Shown piece by piece: positions 1 to 10,440 of a stretch of 64,000 nucleotides of DNA. Each line of letters opens with the position of its first letter. Position 1 is the first letter of the stretch. Where the stretch lies: positions 656,303-720,302 of the forward strand of contig PHFE01000055.1 of NCBI GenBank assembly GCA_002796755.1, in the 5' to 3' direction. The position numbers and the translations under genes are program-made. The stretch is from Paracorniculantispora psalliotae. Taxonomy: Eukaryota; Ascomycota; Sordariomycetes; Hypocreales; Cordycipitaceae. The notes under the pieces were generated by a model. It saw only the letters and a program-made list of their open reading frames with translations. It ran no database searches and was not told where the DNA came from.

Positions 1-1141
1 GCAGTTTCGAGACGCGATTGATGACCATAAATAAATCAATTGGGCAGGGCATGGCATCGATGACATAAGTGTCAAGTGTCATCTTAATGTCATCCTCCGA
101 AAATTGGTAGAGCCGTTGAATTTGCTGATTTGCTGGACACGTTGTATTGATGTGTATAATGTTTCTAACACCGGTTAGCGTTGATCCATCATCTTTATGA
201 TCTGCAGGTTTTTCTTACCCAAAAGCGCACTGCATTCTCACTTTTGCTCTGGGCAGGCCGTAAAGAGCTCCGACACCTCCTCGATGCTGAATGTATGCAA
301 GAAGGCCTTCATAGTGCGTTTTCCATATCGACTTCTGGAACATCATCTCGTCCATGGCCACCAAGTTTAAAATTATCATGATGGCGCTGCACTGTTTGTT
401 GGCTGAATCCTCGCATATGCACTGGTTGGCAAGCCGCAGAGACTTTGTTAAAAGATTCTGAGCAAGTGTCCAGATTCCGGCAAACGCCGGTTCTTCCTGA
501 TACCGCAGTAATCCACTGCGGGCTCTCGATGTGTTCGAGAGGACATGACAGACAACTTGGGAAAATAAGAAGTTCTCTGCCACGGGATTCGTAGGGAAGG
601 CAGGAGGATGAAATACAACGCCCATCTCAGTCGTGCAAGCTGGTTTTATAACTTCATCGTCTGCGAGAGATTCATTTTGTTAGTCGTGAGATAAATAATC
701 CCGAAATGCCGCTACTCACAGTACCGTAGACATTGCACTGTGTCCCAGTCGGGCGGGTTGATCATTCTCCCCAACTGTGCGCATTGCCTGATGCACTGCA
801 CTTCTGTATTTGTGCATTTCTCAGCTACAAAAGCTGGTGGCGGTGTTGCGAAAGTAGCATTGTCTTCTGTATCTGGTTGCAATTCATAGCCAGCGCAGTT
901 GAAGCCAGCTTTAATGCAGCGATGACATTTCGGTTTTGACTCGTCGCATTTGACGCGACGAATGCTTCAAGTTTTGTAAGCTAGTTGCTTGATGGGAAGA
1001 AAGCCTCGAAAAGAGGGAAACTTGGTGTACGAACCGGCACGTGCGGCACCCAGTTCTGGCCCGGGTTGCCCATCGCCTCTTCTTCGGCGTAAGCCCAGCC
1101 GCGCCGGGCGCTTCATTACAGATCGTCATTTTGGCCATCAA
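1..1141 (-). CDS. Zn2Cys6 transcription factor, copy 1 (partial, runs off left edge)
   Basis: Predicted nuclear fungal regulator. Exons on the minus strand: 1141-1035, 964-720, 660-219 and 164-<1. The N-terminus is basic and carries a Zn2Cys6 binuclear cluster split by intron 1: CRTCR in exon 1, then IRRVKCDES and KPKCHRCIKAGFNC in exon 2, giving C-x2-C-x6-C spacing. Exons 3-4 encode the helical fungal-specific regulatory region. All three introns have GT/AG ends, and the first and third contain the same phase as in the neighbouring copy at 1673-3363. The first ATG at 1141 was taken as start; a second ATG four codons later is also possible. The C-terminus lies outside the window. No target can be inferred; it lies upstream of a paralogue in tandem. 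The family assignment is firm, the exon borders are inferred. Confidence 0.85.
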
Positions 1142-1672
1142 CGGCAGCGAGAGCAGCGATCCTTTCCATCAATTCGAACGATGTTCGTACAGTTTGCGTA
1201 AATTCGGAGTCGAGTCGCAGATTTTATCTGAGCGAACGAACCACGAAGCTAGCGCGAAGTTGAATCAGCCCAGTTTAGCGGAAGGTGACGCCTAATTAAG
1301 TTTGGTGGCTGCGTCTCGGCCGCCGACGCCATGGCGCAACCGTATGCAGTCTTCCAAAGGAACTGTATGTAAGAGAGAAGTTGTTCGTATTCACAATTGC
1401 GGAAAAAATAGATATGACTGCAGCACCAAAAAAATCGGCGGGCCTTGTAGCCTTGACATCGGTTCTTCCCGCATTCTGTCTAAACTCCACTTCGAGTACA
1501 TGCGCTGCTTCAATTGCTCACCAGCCCATAGGATTAAATTTATAAGTAAAATACAGATACGATGTAACATTAGCATACAGCGATAGTACTACAATTTAAC
1601 TTGCTGCAATATGTGAAAATACCCGCGCTGGGCAGGTTCTCGACTAAGTTTCCAGCGGAATGGGCGCTCTGC
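1142..1672. other. Intergenic gap between tandem regulators
   Basis: This 530 bp holds the upstream region of copy 1 and the 3' end of copy 2. Several short reading frames occur but none shows domain character or plausible splice structure. No RNA gene or repeat was recognised. Confidence 0.5.
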
Positions 1673-3363
1673 CTACGGCGCAGGAATACAAGCCACCGGC
1701 TCATCAAAGCAATCCTCCCAGCTGGTATTGCCCGACGCCCAAAAAGCTTGCAGTTTCTCTACCGCCATCATGAACGTGCATATCGTAGCCGGGTGCTCCC
1801 AAATTGCCAGCATAGCCCCCGCGACAAATATCTGGTCGTCCGCATCGCTGTTCGAGACTGCCACTCCAGCCACGATGGTGGCCCACGTGAGCGCTGTTCG
1901 CAAGTCGAATCCTACTTGCGCCCTTTTCAAAAGAGCCACTAGCTCCTCGCGATGCGCAGCTCGAATATTTTCGTACGCTTTGGGGTCTTGGACCATGATG
2001 TTGGGATACGCGGTCCGCACCTGCGCAAAGCGTCCCGCCCACGTCGCGATGGCGGCCGCTGGAAGCGCGAGAATGCCGTAGAGGCGAGCCGCGACGGCAT
2101 GAACTTGGGCGCACATCAGTCCCTCGCCGAGTTTGTTGGTTGCAAATTTTTCTTTTGCCCACTTTCTCACATCAGTGTCCCAGGTTGCGTTCAGTCTCTC
2201 TTCCAGCCTGGCTTGGTACTCATCGTTAAATTCCCCGCCAGCGACGACAACGCGCAATCGAGTGACATTGGCAATGATGACAAGTAAATCCGCTGGAGCC
2301 GTAATGTTCCCCACCGTGGTAAACTCGAGCGCAGATTTTAATTCGTCATCTGTAAAGTTGTCCAGTCCCTTGATTTGATTGGCTGCTGGGCTTGTGGTAT
2401 TGGCACTGAGAGCTATTCTGTGCGTTCATGAGCGTCTCGAGGTCAATATTACAGCGTGAAGTTGAATTACTCACCCGATTCCAATGTTCAAAGCCCATCG
2501 TGTAGGCCGAGGAGGATTTTGGAGCCCTTTGCGGAGATGGGCGTAAGCAAGGAAGCCGCCGAGGTGTGCTCGCCATAACGCCCCTTTAACGTACAGGTCC
2601 ATAACGAGTAGGTGGAAAATTCCGCTTAACCCGAACGCTTGATTGCTCTTTTCGTCGCCCTGAATAAGTTCATTGGCAATATGGATATAATCAGCTGTGT
2701 AACGATAGTGGCGCTCCCAGCTTCCCGCCATTGCATAGTCTTCGCCCGTCTCCAATAGCCTTCCTCGAGCTTTAGAAACTCTCGATATCTGATCGCAAAC
2801 CACCTGGGAGAGAAACTTTTTGGCCGAAAATTGGGGAATATGGAAAGGGGGGTCTGCTATTTCACTGGTTTCTTCAGTGAGACTCGGTTTAATGACTTGG
2901 AAATCTGAGTCGCAGCCGAAAAGAGTCAGCAAACTTTGTCATCGTTCGGACTAACAAACTTACAGTAGCGAATCCCGTCAAATAACTCCCAGTCAGGACT
3001 GGCTAATCCGATGTTTACCTCTCTGCTCCGGTAAAATTGATTCAAGTTGACAGCATCGTGGTCTCTTGTTGCGGTATTCGTACTCAGGAGTGGGCGAATT
3101 TCGCGACCGGCTAAGTTTTCTGCATAACCCGGACAGTCATTGCCAGTTCTGATGCAGCGCTTGCACCTCGGTCTCGTCTCATCACACTTGACTCGGCGCG
3201 AACTGGTAAAATGTTAGTTTTTTTTTTCTAAGAGCAATTGCATCGTGGAAAGGTTTGATACGGACCGGCACGTCGAACAGCCACTCTTGACCCTTGGCGT
3301 CCACCTCTTTTGCCGGACACCTCCCGTCTGATTGAGACCGAGAGAACCTTCGAGGTTAGCCAT
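1673..3363 (-). CDS. Zn2Cys6 transcription factor, copy 2
   Basis: Complete four-exon gene: 3363-3266, 3202-2964, 2904-2475 and 2417-1673, adding to 1512 nt or 503 residues. Exon 1 ends in CSTCR and exon 2 resumes with SRRVKC and RPRCKRCIRTGNDC, which rebuilds a canonical Zn2Cys6 DNA-binding cluster at about residues 28-57. The rest is a helical, fungal-specific activation/regulatory region (Fungal_trans_2-like), containing FLSQVVCDQISR, closely matching FLFSQVVCHVLSN in copy 1. Intron phases match copy 1 at all three positions, so the two genes are a tandem duplication. Start is the ATG at 3363, giving a short basic leader before the zinc cluster as is common in the family. Probably a nuclear pathway-specific regulator; no target is visible. 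It could control the membrane-protein pair near 5-8 kb, but nothing in the sequence proves this. Confidence 0.88.
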
Positions 3364-4070
3364 GTTGCACTAGACGGCTCAAAGTAATCTTCGAAGACGG
3401 ATGTTTTCTTGGATTGGAAGCATAACTTGTATTGAAAAATTTCGAGGTTTGACGAAATGTTCTTGGCAGTAGTAGAATAGGGCAATTGGCTTCTAGCGTC
3501 AGACCGATCATAATGTAAGAGCTAGTATTGAGTAGCCTCATAAGTTACCAATTTTCGAGGCTAACATAACGCCCGACATTGTATGTTTCCTTAAAAGGCA
3601 TTGCGCCGAGCATATAGGGCAGAGACTTGGACCAATCGGTAGCCAATTTCGACGCTTTTGTCCGGCCAATGAATCACCAAATCAACGCCATCCAAAACTA
3701 CCACTGCTACAACGTTTCGAGCGTCCCTGACGGTAATTGCGGACCGGAAGGCATTCTGTAATACATTATTGCATTTTTCCCATGCATCAGCTGCCTCAGC
3801 AGCAATAATTTTGCAGCGCTGACAGATGTCAGTCTCCTTTATCACAGCCGCAACTGTAAAATCTCGGTAAATCCATCGCGATGCAGGTAAGGCTGTTTTG
3901 GGTCGATCGCTTCTTGATTTGGGAAGCTGTGGTGTGACCACAACTGTCTGCCAGTTGGGCGCTGAATAACACCCCCAGGGGGCGTGAGCATGGAGAGTGA
4001 AGCTCCAGGCACGAATAAGGCAGCAGGTTGATAACTTCTCTTTCGCATAATTAAATTTCAGTTTATCGCT
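3364..4070 (-). other. Gap with a weak minus-strand open frame (3591-4048)
   Basis: A minus-strand frame is open from about 4238 to 3591 (215 codons). Its upstream part is antisense to the DUF3176 relic, so at most the stretch below about 4048 could be a gene. The downstream 90 residues look protein-like, with a two-cysteine motif (ICQRC) and alternating helix and strand character, but I recognise no family and no clear splice signals. It may be a decayed gene or a chance frame. The rest, 3364-3590, contains nothing recognised apart from the promoter side of the regulator to the left. Confidence 0.2.
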
Positions 4071-4743
4071 ACGCCACAGCAGAATAAAATTCGCAGTCGC
4101 AATAAGCCATGGAGCGCTCTCCGCCGAAGCTGGCCTTGGACAGCCGAAACGAGCCTGATGATTCTCTCTGTTGCCAGTTTGGTTACCTTGATCGCACTCC
4201 TTCGTGCGTATGACGGACATGTCATATTTGATTGGCACGGTGTAACTCTCAACGTCGTCGTGTCGGTTCTGTCAGTTCTCTTGAAAACCGCTCTATGCTC
4301 TGTGCTGGCGACTTGTTTGGGACAGTGGAAGTGGATTATCTTCAGCCGAGAAAAACACCTCATCTTGGAGTTTGAAAAGATCCATTCGAGTCGCGGTTCT
4401 TGGGGCTTCTTTTCCGTTTTTGGTCGCAGAAAATTATCGCAAGTTCTCGCTACAGTCCCGGACGCTCAGCTGCTGATAGCGACCGATTTAGCAACATAGT
4501 GAAAGCTGGTGCATTGGTTATGTTTCTTTCATTGCTTTGGACCCTTTCTCACAGCGGCTGGTCTAACTGAAGGCGACAATATCCTACTCGGAAATACCAG
4601 ACGACCCCATTGCTCGAACTATCGGTTATGAATCAGGTGAACTGCACTCAATCGGTCCCACGAATACACTTTTTGGATCAGAAAGAAATTCTCGAAAATT
4701 AGAGCAGACATTGACGCCACCATGGAAGCTTTCATTTGCTGAG
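4071..4743 (+). pseudogene. DUF3176 membrane protein, N-terminal half, broken
   Basis: The translated sequence matches the N-terminal half of the fungal DUF3176 family. It has a first membrane helix (LMILSVASLVTLIALL), the conserved segment with GVTLNVVVSVLS, then GQWKWIIFS and the SRGSWGFF motif. The first frame runs to a TAG at 4497-4499. The match then continues as AGALVMFLSLL in a second frame and as LDPFSQRLV in a third frame from 4537, so at least two small indels are needed. A TAA at 4564-4566 stands where a glutamine codon is expected. The third frame then stays open through ADIDATMEAFI to a TGA at 4741. The match stops exactly where the second fragment at 9242 picks up. No functional protein is expected. 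Confidence 0.75.
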
Positions 4744-5009
4744 TCCATCACAGTGCGTTTGACGCAAGGGAGATGGTTGCAGAAGGTGTTGTTTGTCCTT
4801 CAGAGTGTATTCCTTCTCATGACTGCGACATTGGTCTGTAGTAGACAGTATGCAAATTAATCCTTCGATTGGAAATGCATATACTCAGATCATGGCTTAG
4901 CTTGTTGGCATTAACTATATAAGTGCAGGTGTGAGGCCCATCCTCAGTGGCACATTGCCAATCCTTGGCACGGTGAGCCAAAAACATCTAACCGCAGCAT
5001 GCCATCCCT
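4744..5009. other. Gap at left edge of inserted segment
   Basis: No gene seen. This stretch joins the broken DUF3176 fragment to the 3' end of the membrane-protein gene and contains no recognisable terminal repeats. Confidence 0.4.
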
Positions 5010-6365
5010 TCATTTAGCGGGCTTTTTATTTTTGGCCACATTATGGCTGCTGCGACTTGGCTGTGCCTTGCACAGAGTCACCAACTCCAACGCAAATGCG
5101 AACCCCGGCCCGCCAGCAAGCATATTTGCAAAAACCTGCCATTTACTCGTCTCGCCAGTAAATGACTTGTTTCTTGCTCGCTCAATGTAGACAATGACGA
5201 GCATGGAATACGTCGTCAAGAAGAGATCAAAGACGCAAAAGAGCTGGCCGCTGGACAGACGAGTCATCTCTGGAATCGCGACGTGCCAGTTCGGAAAGGT
5301 CTGCCACATGTGCATTAGAGACGGGTTCAGGATTGCCGACGTTATGGGCCGTTCTTGAGCGGTTGATGGCTGAGTAGCTGGGCGGACAAATAGAAAAGCC
5401 AGGCCAGCCCTGAAATTCGTTTGTTAGCAATCGTTCCACCAACTCCCAACTTTCTTGGTTCTGTTGTGGACAGCTCACCACCAAAGTGCAACGCTGATGA
5501 AGCCTATGCGCTTAAAAGACTGGGCTAATTGGACATGCGGTCCTTTTTTTTCGTAGGTCTTGCTCCCGCGGAGGCCAAGATGAACAATTGGAGTAACGAG
5601 AGGGTATAGCTAGCAGGTAAAAGCATTAGTCGAGAATATCTTTAAGTTTGGGAATGCCGACGAAGGCTTTCTGTTCCCCTCCTCTCTCTTTCCTCTTCTC
5701 CTTACCTGGAACACCACCTGTGATCTTTGATACCACCATCCATTCTCGACGTTGACGGCCAGAATGACGGAGCCCGCCAGGGCTTGTAGCGCCACGGTCC
5801 AAAACACCGCCGCCGCCACGCCAGCACGCAGCGGCGAGCGCGTGAGGGCCCAGCCGCGCCGGTTGACAACGAGGGGAATCCAGTACACGGTGAGGATGCC
5901 CTGGAAGCCGAAAATCTGGGACACCAGGACGAGGACGGAGACAGCAACAGGACCCATCCCGGCCGCGGGTGCGTCAGCCATCATGACGGCCGCAAAGTAG
6001 CCCCATATCGGCACCACCAGCGACACGACGAGTTGGATGAGCTAATGAGATCGTCACGCAACACGGTCAGCGGCAGCTCCAGAACGTCCCTCGTGTCGGG
6101 CACTTACACCTATGCCGAGAGGGGATTCGACGAAGCCCTTGACAAAATTGGTGAGCACGCACCATAGCCAATCCAGAGGCAGCACCCCGGTGACCAATGT
6201 AGTGCCGTGCGCGTGCCTGAATGCCGGATCGTGACAATTTTGAATGAGCTCTCGGCCCAGTCCGTCGCTGGCGCCCAAGACACTGACGGCCCCGCATACA
6301 GCGCCTAAGGCCACTGATGCTGCTGACAGGTAAAAGGAGCCATCAAATTGCCATGATTTGGTCAT
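5010..6365 (-). CDS. Polytopic membrane protein, possibly PaxA-like terpene cyclase
   Basis: Four exons: 6365-6108, 6041-5706, 5609-5479 and 5409-5010, adding to 1125 nt or 374 residues. All introns have GT/AG ends (GTAAGT, GTAAGG, GTGAGC donors), and the spliced frame is open throughout. Seven or eight hydrophobic helices are visible, at about residues 11-33, 62-82, 87-108, 113-138, 150-173, 220-242, 290-312 and 330-350. Length and layout recall the integral membrane cyclases of fungal indole-diterpene and meroterpenoid clusters (PaxA/AtmA group, about 370 residues). I can point to no diagnostic motif, so this is only a suggestion. It is divergent from the DUF2306-like gene at 6982 and shares its 616 bp upstream region, so co-regulation is plausible. 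The gene is intact although it sits between the halves of a broken gene, which argues for recent selection on it. Confidence 0.72.
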
Positions 6366-6981
6366 GGTTACGAGTCCGAGAGTCGGTGGACGAGGGCACA
6401 GTAATCGCTTCCCTGTCCCTTATAGTTTGACGTGTGAGGTAGGGTAGGCCAAGTAGTAGTGTGAGGTGACTGATGCTAGGTGTATTTATTTATACGCTGC
6501 CAAGGCTGGCTTGCCTAGCGTTATCTCGATCGCGACGGGTGCAACGGTTAGCCGAAAGCCGAGGCAGCGTAGCCCAACGTCAAAACGCAAGAAGCGAGCG
6601 AACCGTGCAACAATGCAGCTATTAATCCTGGTCCGCCGTGACCCTAAATACGTTATAATAGATATACGGGCGTGGCGAGCGGACTGGCGCTAGCGCGCGG
6701 CCTTGATTACTCTATCTTTTAAGCGTAGATCGACCACCTCTGAACCCTGCGGGCAGTCCAGAGATTAACGCGCCTCTCCGGCTCCGCTCGCAACTCAACC
6801 TCGAATAGGAAAGTGGCGGAATGCCATCGCCCTCACCCCGCACATGTCTATACAGACAGCCGAGGGGCAGCAGCACAGGTCTATAAGTAGAAGCCAGGTC
6901 CTTCATACGACAACGAAACGGCAAACTGCCAACTACAAGCCTCCAGACAAGCCATCCCAAGCCGGCCGCGCAGACAAGACA
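6366..6981. promoter_or_regulatory. Shared divergent promoter region
   Basis: This 616 bp separates two divergently transcribed membrane-protein genes and must hold both promoters. The start context before the right-hand gene (CAAGACAATG) fits a fungal translation start. I saw no unambiguous TATA box or repeated operator. Confidence 0.45.
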
Positions 6982-7901
6982 ATGTTGAAATTGGCTCAAG
7001 CACCGGTCCTGGGCTTTCTGAGCGTCCTCCTCATCTTTTACGGGCTGGTTCCCATAATATCGCCCGTGCCGCCCTCCAAATGGCTGTACGATGCCGAAAA
7101 TGTGAAAGAGGCCATCAAGTACGGCGCCGACGCGACGATTGCCCCTGTATTGGTGGGCATGAGAAATGCCACCGGTCAGTTTGACTTTACACACAGAAAA
7201 CAGCAAAACTTTACCCTATACTACATGTTTCATGTCTTCCCGTCGTATGTGTCAATCCCCGGCCCTCGAGCCGCGCATATTGGCTAACTGCCTGCGTCTT
7301 CAGTGTCTTATGGTGCTTATTGCTACCGTTGCAGCACGTTAAGTCTCTCCGCCGCAAATTCCTGTCCCTTCATAAGCTCTCTGGATACTTGACCATCCTG
7401 CTGTCGACTGTCATTAGTATCAGCGGCCTTATGTTCCCCTTCTGGAGCCTGTCGTATACAGAGTCCGATTTTTGGCATCTACATAGACTGCGCGTCGGCC
7501 CCGAGACATTCAAGACAACCGTGATGATATGGCCAACTTTTAAACTGCAGACGAGCTTTCTGGGCTTCATAACCATCGCCGCCGGATACTTGACTTTGAG
7601 CTCTGCTTTGAGGCGAGACATGCGCGCGCACCGCCAGTGGTCCACCGTGTATACTCACATAGGTTACATTGTGCCGCTCCATCGATTCTGGACACTGGTA
7701 TACCAGCTTGTCGGTGTTGGTCTCCCGTTTCTTTCACCAGCGGTGCGTGAATGGCTCAGCGTTCCCACGGCCGAGAAGGACATATTTGCTGCTGAGGTGG
7801 CCGCCAACGCCTGGGCTTCTACCATGGGCGGAGTCGCTAGTATTTCACTCTGGCTCTTGAACGAAGGCATGTTGCCAAAGGAAAAGCTTAAGACAAAGTA
7901 G
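6982..7901 (+). CDS. DUF2306-like multi-pass membrane protein
   Basis: Two exons, 6982-7244 and 7304-7901 (861 nt, 286 residues). The intron has a GTATGT donor, a GCTAAC branch site and a CTTCAG acceptor. The layout resembles DUF2306 proteins: an N-terminal helix (about 7-28), then FHVFPSVLWCLLLPLQHVK followed by RRKFLSLHKLSGY. The central helices contain conserved-type histidines, including RRDMRAHRQW and THIGYIVPLHRFW near the fifth helix. The regularly spaced histidines also recall cytochrome b561-type haem ligands, but haem binding is a guess. The family's biochemical role is unknown. The ATG at 6982 was chosen over upstream alternatives because it directly starts the first hydrophobic helix and has a good context. 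Divergent from the 374-residue membrane protein, with which it probably forms a functional pair. Confidence 0.75.
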
Positions 7902-8568
7902 CGCAACTTTACTTTTGCTTCTGCTCCATGACAGGGCATGGCCCGACCCTGGCTCACTGTCCAGAAAAGCTGAGCCTGCTTTTAGATAGAGGAATGTTCT
8001 AGACACACAGACGCTCACGAATACATGGAATATACGTACATACACGTTTTAATTCAAGAATTTCTCCAGCGGCTGCGAGGAAATCAATCTATGAACGGAT
8101 TACGAGCATGTTGAATATACTGTGGCACACTGGTGCTAGTGGCTCGCCCGTATCTCTCAGGCGTTATGCTGAACTGGCGATCTTGTGACACAGCATTCTT
8201 TACTTGAACATAGCCCCAGGGCTCACATCTCCAAGTCCATTCCGTGCGACCCGTACCATCTGCGCGTGACTATAGCACAACAAGTACAATACAACTCGTA
8301 AATTTCGGACCCTTCGCCCAACGCTGCTAACAGCTTTGAAATCAGGCCGCCGGGAAATCCGTCAGAAGGCACTCGCCGTCACGAGCGTTCGCACATCCAC
8401 AGTCAGGCTCAGACACGCAACGCATCAAATCACTACCACGATCGCCTGGATGCAATCATTTGAACTGGGTTTAAAACGGAAGGAAGGCCAAATTGTATAG
8501 CTTCACGGCTACTCATCGTTGAAGGCCTATGCTGGCTACAGATATCTGCCTTTTGGTCAGAGTACTGT
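7902..8568. other. Intergenic gap
   Basis: Holds the 3' region of the DUF2306-like gene and then 600 bp with no supportable gene, repeat or RNA. Confidence 0.5.
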
Positions 8569-8980
8569 CTACTTTTCGGGGTTTTTAACTTCTGCTAGAA
8601 GTTTGCCTCTATTCAAGCCTTTGAACAAATCCACCAATGCGTTTTCCGCCGCTGCTAACCCTCCAGTCACTATGGTTTCGTCACTCTTTAGTGACCCTTT
8701 GGCCAACCACTTTGCGAGCTCCTTACGCGCCTGGGGCCATTCGTCCTGATGATCAAGCATGATGAAGCCCTCCATGCGAATGCGCATTTTTGCGACTTTC
8801 AAGATATTGCGATAGCGGTATGGATCCTTCGTGTTATACTGACTGACGCCTCGCACATTACAAAGCGTGCGTGTGGCTTGGCACGGTCGAGGCACTTGTC
8901 CAAAATCTCGCCACCACCTGAAATATGCATTTAGCAGAGACTAGCCATTCCCGGATTCATTCTGGCTTACCGTTGTCATA
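8569..8980 (-). pseudogene. Medium-chain dehydrogenase/reductase, C-terminal relic
   Basis: The minus strand encodes the last part of a zinc-independent, leukotriene B4 dehydrogenase-type MDR oxidoreductase. Seen are YDNGGGEILDKCLDRAK, the YNTKDPYRYRN segment, MEGFIMLDH, and the C-terminal VTGGLAAAENALVDLFKGLN. An intron is still recognisable between YYDN and GGGEILD (GTAAGC donor at about 8970, TTTCAG acceptor near 8920). One base is missing in the stretch encoding VMCG-GVSQ near 8850, which shifts the frame. The N-terminal catalytic half and most of the Rossmann fold are absent, and similarity ends at the adjoining AT-rich relic. It cannot make a working enzyme. Confidence 0.7.
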
Positions 8981-9241
8981 GTAATAAGATTGAGGTCTAG
9001 CCTGTTTTCCTGCGCCCATGCATTGCTTTGTTATTTTACATAGCATCCTAAAATTCCAGTAGCGTCCTCTTTAGTATAGGGGGGTAGGCTTTATCCTATA
9101 AATAGTTAGCTTGCTATTTAGTAGTATTATAAATCTCTATAGAGCTTACTAGGTTGATATGATAGATTAAAAATACTGTATTGTCTGCAGAGTAATACTC
9201 GTAATGTTTATTTTTCTACCAAACGAGGATATAGACATTAA
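8981..9241. repeat. AT-rich, RIP-like decayed sequence
   Basis: From about 9040 the sequence is rich in TA dinucleotides (for example clusters of TATA, ATAG and TTAG), unlike its GC-balanced surroundings. It lies exactly between the oxidoreductase relic and the second DUF3176 fragment. It resembles repeat DNA worn down by repeat-induced point mutation. No coding similarity is left to name the parent element. Confidence 0.4.
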
Positions 9242-10440
9242 TACTATACTATCCTTGACGGACTCTTCAACGAATACAGCATCCTAAGTCAACGCGCTTA
9301 CATGAGATGCCCAACAGCAGATTGTCGGTGGCCCAATTTTACAACCGCCGCAGTCTGCTATCAGTGCAACGACGTCACCTCTCAGCTCATCCGTCACGAC
9401 CAATGGGCGCTATCGACTCTCAACGGTTCAAGTACAGATACAAATGTTTCTGCATTCTTCCTACCTAATGGAGACTTCCTAGCCCACTTGGACGGAAATA
9501 TCCTAGCCTCTAGTGATGGTAAATCAACATCTATGAACTACAGCGCTCTGGGACAAACAGCATCGAGTGCGCGTTGTATTACTGTGGCGTCGGGATAGCT
9601 TCGAATGTTACGAATGGCACTTTATGGGAAACGTCGTACGAGCTGGATATGATCCCCAGTCCCGGCTCGTACCAAGTCCTTGACAAAGCGATATTTCCGT
9701 CTCTTCCCAGCAATGTCAGCGATAGCCTTGAGTTCGATCTGGCTACCTCCGCAATGAGACGATCGAACCTACAGCTGCAGGGTCGTCAGAACGCGTCGGA
9801 GATCTTCTTCTTCACCGCGGACACGGTCAAGAGCATCAGCAGCTATTTTCAATCCACATTTCCAACAGACGTCAACCTAACAAATCGCGACGGGCCAGAT
9901 TTAGTTTCTGTAACTCTCCAATCACCCACGCTGCCCAAGGGCAGGGCAAACATTACATATTTTACAGGGGATGGTTTGCCGCAGAGGGGGCGAGGACTAT
10001 GGAATGAAGGCCAATCTGACCTTTCGCAAGGGTTTGCGCGTTTGTCACTGAGTATGAGCAATGCAATGCGTAATGCTGGCGCAAGCGAAGTAGAAAAGCC
10101 GGGTGACTTTGCAGGACAATCCGGTCGGCACGATACAGTGTACATGGTGCAATGGGGTTGGATCTCGCTTCACGCTGTTCTGATCGCAGGCGGCGCAGCT
10201 TTTTATATAGCGACGGTGGTCTGCGCTTCAGGAGCGGAGAAAAAATTGCAGTGTCTCGCTTGGAAAAACAGCTCCTTGGCTGTGATCAGCAAAGCATCGG
10301 AACTTGGGCCTTTGTTTGAGCCGGGTGATTCGGCCCGAGAACTGGAACGCAAGGCGGCTGATACGATGGCTTCTTTTGACACTACAGCGGATGAAAGACT
10401 CGATCCAGAAGGCGATGTGACGCCACGCCCTCCTGGATAA
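9242..10440 (+). pseudogene. DUF3176 membrane protein, C-terminal half, broken
   Basis: Continues the DUF3176 match: ILDGLFNEYS, then the cysteine-rich core with CPTADCRWPNF and AVCYQC, a lumenal/extracellular glycosylatable region, and a last membrane helix near WGWISLHAVLIAGGAAFY before a short cytosolic tail ending at 10440. A TAA sits at 9239-9241 directly upstream in frame. A frame change is required between 9545 and 9575, because the family motif ECALYYC lies in a different frame from the cysteine-rich core. No intron in this stretch restores it. The last 290 codons are still open. The piece lacks the N-terminal half, which is present 4.5 kb upstream at 4071-4743. A transcript could exist but no complete protein. 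Confidence 0.75.

Noticed and set aside
4744..9241. Transposon termini at the borders of the inserted segment
   Set aside because: No terminal inverted or direct repeats and no convincing target-site duplication were found, so the mechanism stays open.
9510..9575. A short intron to repair the frame in the second DUF3176 fragment
   Set aside because: The possible GTAAAT...CAG introns are 25 or 42 nt; the first is too short, and the second is a multiple of three and would not change frame.
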